NCBI RefSeq assembly: GCF_902712855.1
Contig: NZ_LR743507.1
Span: forward strand, 2,962,001-3,026,000
DNA from: Variovorax paradoxus
GTDB lineage: Bacteria; Pseudomonadota; Gammaproteobacteria; Burkholderiales; Burkholderiaceae_C
Reading direction: 5' to 3'
Length of the DNA stretch: 64,000 nucleotides
The notes beneath the pieces were generated by a model. The model was not told where the DNA came from and did not search any database. It was given only the letters and a program-made list of their open reading frames with translations. Positions 61,449 to 64,000 of this stretch are shown here, one piece after another. The stretch's first letter is position 1. Each line of letters opens with the position of its first letter. Both the position numbers and the translations under genes were made by a program.

Positions 61449-61524
61449 GGTTGGCGATTGTAGTTTCCCGGGAAAACACTCCCGGCGGGGATTCTGCGGC
61501 TTCGCAGCGCGCCGATCAAACCTT

Positions 61525-63246
61525 TCAGGCTTCGCTCAGCCGCACGTAGGTGGCGAGCAGCGCGCTCTTGGCGACGACACCGAGCAGCACGGGGTCTTGT
61601 GCGCTCTCGATCACCGGCAGCCGTTCGCCGAGATGGTCGAGGAAACGCTGCAGCGCTTCCGCGAGCCCGGTGTCCGCAGCGATCGGCTGGATGGCCTGCG
61701 ACAGCAGCGCCCCGGCCGTGGCCCCTGCCGGCGCCGTGCCGAGCGCCGACAGCGGCACCACGCCGAGGTAGCGGTTGCCCTCGTCGACCACGTACAGGTA
61801 CTTCACCGGCTGCTGCAGGAACAGCTTGCTCATCGCCTCGCGATCGGCGTCGGGTCCGACCACAGTGCCGGCCGGCTGCACCAGGTCGCGCATGTGCAGG
61901 CCGCGCAGGCGCAGCTGCGTGTCACGCTGCTTGTTGCGCCGCAGCGTGATCTCGTACATCGAGCCGGCATTGGCCGAGCGCGCCACGAAGTAGGCGATGA
62001 CGCTGGCCGCCATCAGCGGCAGCATGACCTGGTAGCTCAGCGTCATCTCGAAGATCATCAGGATCGCCATCAGCGGTGCCTGTGTGGCGCCTGCCAGGAA
62101 GGCGCCCATGCCGACGATGGCGTAGGCGAACGGCGCCGAAGTGGCCGCGGGCCACAGCGCCTGCACGCCCTGGCCGAACAGCGCGCCGACCATGCATCCG
62201 AAGAACAGCGCCGGCGTGAACACCCCGCCCACAGCGCCCGATCCGGCCGTGGCTAGCGTGGCCGCGACCTTGGCGACCAGCACCATCGCGATGAGCGCCC
62301 ACGGCCATGGCGTGTGCAGCACGCCGTTGACGATGCTGTAGCCGTTGCCCCACACCTCGGGCATCGGCACCGAGATCGCGCCCATCACCAGCCCGCCCAG
62401 CGCCAGCCGCCACGGCAGCGCCAGCGGCAGCCGCGAGAACGCCGCGCGGCTGCCCTGCAGCGCACGCAGGAAGCCGACCGCCGCAAAGCCCAGCAGCACG
62501 CCCAGCACGCAGAACAACGCGACCTCGGTGCCGTGGATTTCCGGGAACGCCGGCATCCTGTAGGGTGGCTGGTAGCCCGGCAGCGCCCGCATCGCGACGT
62601 TGGCGACCACCGAGGCGATGATGATCGGGCCCACGCTTTCCATCGCGATCGAGCCCAGCACGATCTCCGCCACGAAGAAGGCGCCGGCGATCGGTGCGTT
62701 GTAGGCCGCGGTCAGGCCCGCCGCCGCGCCGCAGGCCACCAGCAGCCGCAGCCGCTCCGCCGGAAAGCGGAACACCCGCCCCAGGAGCGACGCCGCCAGC
62801 GCGGCGAGCTGCACCATCGAGCCTTCGCGCCCGATCGAGCCGCCGCTGCCGATGCTGACCAGCGACGACGCGCTGCGCACCAGCGTCTGCGCGACCGGGA
62901 TGCGCCCGTCGCCGAGCACGATGGCTTCCATGTAGTCGGACGTGGCGCTGCGCACCGCCACGCGCTTCGCCAGCACCAGCAGTCCACCCGCCACCAGCCC
63001 GCCCAGCGCAGGGCAGGCAATGCGTGCCCACCACGGCAGGTTCCTGGCCATGGCCACCAGGCCGTCGCCCGGGCCGAGCACCAGGTGTTCGAAGTGATAG
63101 AGCGCCGCGCGGAACAGCTCGGTGGCCAGCGTGCCCAGCAGCCCCGCGACGATCGACCACAGCAGCATCGATTGCCAGCCGGAAACACCAAGGACGCGTT
63201 GCAGCGCCGAACGAAGATTCAGGAAAACCGTGGCGGGCCGCATCAT
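61525..63246 (-). CDS. ClC-type chloride channel or antiporter with CBS domains
   Basis: A 573-residue membrane protein. Conserved ClC segments are GSGGSIGREGSMVQ near residue 135 (Glu of GREG is the gating residue; the usual following Pro is Ser here), TAAYNAPIAGAFFVAE near 180 and GAVGGVFTPALFFG near 340. About 18 helices end near 420; two CBS domains (~430-570) bind adenine nucleotides. It would move chloride, either as channel or as H+/Cl- exchanger. Two adjacent Met codons mark the start (63246 and 63243). Confidence 0.92.
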   Translation of the reverse strand: MMRPATVFLNLRSALQRVLGVSGWQSMLLWSIVAGLLGTLATELFRAALYHFEHLVLGPGDGLVAMARNLPWWARIACPALGGLVAGGLLVLAKRVAVRSATSDYMEAIVLGDGRIPVAQTLVRSASSLVSIGSGGSIGREGSMVQLAALAASLLGRVFRFPAERLRLLVACGAAAGLTAAYNAPIAGAFFVAEIVLGSIAMESVGPIIIASVVANVAMRALPGYQPPYRMPAFPEIHGTEVALFCVLGVLLGFAAVGFLRALQGSRAAFSRLPLALPWRLALGGLVMGAISVPMPEVWGNGYSIVNGVLHTPWPWALIAMVLVAKVAATLATAGSGAVGGVFTPALFFGCMVGALFGQGVQALWPAATSAPFAYAIVGMGAFLAGATQAPLMAILMIFEMTLSYQVMLPLMAASVIAYFVARSANAGSMYEITLRRNKQRDTQLRLRGLHMRDLVQPAGTVVGPDADREAMSKLFLQQPVKYLYVVDEGNRYLGVVPLSALGTAPAGATAGALLSQAIQPIAADTGLAEALQRFLDHLGERLPVIESAQDPVLLGVVAKSALLATYVRLSEA

Positions 63247-63313
63247 GGGCAGCGATGTTAGCGGCGGGCGTGCCTTCCTCGCCTCTCCTCCAGAGAAGAA
63301 GGAAAAGGCCAGG

Positions 63314-63410
63314 AACACCGGGGAACCGGCTTCGCCGGGCCTCCGGTGTTGTCCCCGGCAGGGGGAAGCAGAAGCGACACGAAGTGCGCGAAGCCTGGGG
63401 GCGAGCCAGG
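63314..63410. repeat. REP-like element, single copy
   Basis: A diverged copy of the unit repeated at 5931-6157. AACACCGGGG pairs with CCTCCGGTGTT around CCGGCTTCGCCGG, then a CCCCGG-type hairpin and the shared tail (GCGACACGAAGTGCGCGAAG). It lies between the ClC gene and the cobalamin riboswitch and ends ten bases before the likely -10 box. Confidence 0.85.
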
Positions 63411-63419
63411 TCCAGCGCA

Positions 63420-63425
63420 TAAAAT
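63420..63425 (+). promoter_or_regulatory. Possible -10 box of the cobalamin-controlled transcript
   Basis: TAAAAT, the only AT-rich hexamer upstream of the riboswitch. No convincing -35 box is seen; the expected place lies in the tail of the REP-like element. Confidence 0.4.
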
Positions 63426-63432
63426 CCCGGCC

Positions 63433-63660
63433 GTTGGTGCTCGCGCCGTGGTTCGCACGGCGCAGTTCAACGGGAAGCAGGAGTGGACGCCCCCGATTCG
63501 CATCGGGACCCGGCCGAAGCCGCCTGCGCTGCCCCCGCAACGGTCAAGCAGACGGCGCCGAAAGGCGCCAACCCCTTTCCATCGAAGCCACTGGGTGCCC
63601 TGAAACAGGCACCTGGGAAGGCGGCGAGGGGCCGTTCTGCCAGCCCGGATACCGGCCAAC
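63433..63660 (+). promoter_or_regulatory. Cobalamin (adenosylcobalamin) riboswitch
   Basis: The aptamer shows the class pattern: GGTGCTCGC at the start, then AACGGGAAGCAGGAGTG, later TGCCCCCGCAACGGTC, CACTGGGTGCC/GGCACCTGGGAAGGCG, and the B12-box equivalent AGCCCGGATACCGGCC (63642-63657). Downstream, GGCTGCC and GGCAGCC (63665-63711) can pair and may form the expression platform that closes the ribosome site or ends transcription when cobalamin is bound. It controls the TonB-dependent receptor that follows. Confidence 0.92.
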
Positions 63661-63772
63661 AAGGCGGCTGCCGCATGCATCGACGCATCCTGTCGGGCAC
63701 GAGGCAGCCATGGCGCCCCGCAGCGCCGGCGGGGAGGCCGGCGAGGGGCATTGACGTTCGCTCGCTTCATTC

Positions 63773-64000
63773 ATGATTTCCCACGTTTGCATCTCACGCG
63801 GCCGCGCTCCTGCGCGCCGTCTCCGTTTCGCCTGCCTGCCGCTGGCGCTGGCCTCTGCCTTCGGCGGCCTGGCGCACGCCCAGGAAGCGCCCAAACTCGG
63901 CGAAACGGTGGTCACCGCCAACCGCACGCCGCAGGCGCTGTCGGAGCTGGTGGGCGACGTGTCCATCGTCGACCGCCAGGCCATCGAGCGCAGCGGCGCG
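63773..64000 (+). CDS. btuB: TonB-dependent receptor, probably BtuB-like (5' part only)
   Basis: The first 76 residues of an outer-membrane gated transporter; the gene runs off the window. A basic N-terminus and hydrophobic core (FACLPLALASAFGGLAHA) form a signal peptide. The mature start has the TonB-box-like GETVVTANRTPQALSEL and the beginning of the plug (DVSIVDRQAIERSG). The cobalamin riboswitch upstream strongly supports cobalamin or cobinamide as ligand. No clear ribosome site is visible before the ATG, which may be part of the riboswitch control. Confidence 0.88.
   Translation, partial: MISHVCISRGRAPARRLRFACLPLALASAFGGLAHAQEAPKLGETVVTANRTPQALSELVGDVSIVDRQAIERSGA

Overview
The window is chromosomal DNA of a high-GC betaproteobacterium. 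Gene content and order point to the Comamonadaceae (Burkholderiales), close to Variovorax: a tig-clpP-clpX-lon block flanked by tRNA genes, an hpnCDE squalene operon, a Trp-rich small protein of the TIGR04438 type, a Bug/TTT-type solute receptor, and a 6S RNA downstream of zapA. The genus is an inference; there is no rRNA in the window to settle it.

Layout. 1-2860: end of a branched-chain amino-acid ABC permease pair (livH partial, livM), a translationally coupled alpha/beta hydrolase and a DUF1993 protein. 2976-7212: ferrochelatase with a coupled secreted protein, a HAD hydrolase, a tandem REP-like repeat, a NIPSNAP protein and a LysE-type exporter. 7225-11369: a compact leftward operon hpnC-hpnD-unknown-hpnE-unknown that makes squalene. 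11453-17916: kup potassium transporter and an RND efflux operon with a strong promoter between two operator-like inverted repeats. 18019-20717: tRNA-Leu(TAG), an intact IS3-family element and a TPR protein, bounded by an 18-bp repeat of the tRNA 3' end. 20735-26634: trigger factor and the ClpP, ClpX and Lon proteostasis block. 26698-27100: tRNA-Gly, tRNA-Cys, tRNA-Leu(TAA). 27121-29097: a conserved acidic protein, then two convergent genes that both lose their 3' ends at one junction near 28160. 29186-37915: murI, class I fumarase, glycine-betaine/proline ABC operon proVWX, class II fumarase. 37984-45709: a redox-type NAD(P)-binding protein with divergent LysR, a YqhA-type membrane protein, acetyl-CoA synthetase, a small c-type cytochrome, and a membrane protein with two SMI1/KNR4 (SUKH) domains. 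45741-50175: ilvD with divergent LysR, a secreted protein, lgt. 50291-55922: a malonate utilisation operon (GntR regulator, malonyl-CoA decarboxylase, Bug receptor, enoyl-CoA hydratase, malonyl-CoA ligase). 56011-59254: aldoxime dehydratase and nitrilase with a divergent AraC regulator. 59261-64000: universal stress protein, TauE/SafE exporter, 6S RNA, zapA and a ZapB-like gene, a ClC channel, another REP copy, a cobalamin riboswitch and the start of a TonB-dependent receptor.

Functional themes are core metabolism (heme, TCA, branched-chain amino acids, acetate), membrane and osmotic physiology (squalene, K+, betaine, efflux), and two catabolic modules. The malonate module would activate malonate to malonyl-CoA and decarboxylate it to acetyl-CoA. 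The aldoxime module would dehydrate an aldoxime to a nitrile and hydrolyse it to a carboxylic acid.

I found no CRISPR array, prophage or clear new multi-gene system. The points most worth a second look are the double truncation near 28160, the tRNA-Leu 3'-end repeat enclosing a foreign-looking segment, the lower-GC unknown gene coupled into the squalene operon, and the membrane-anchored double-SUKH protein with a hexanucleotide repeat.
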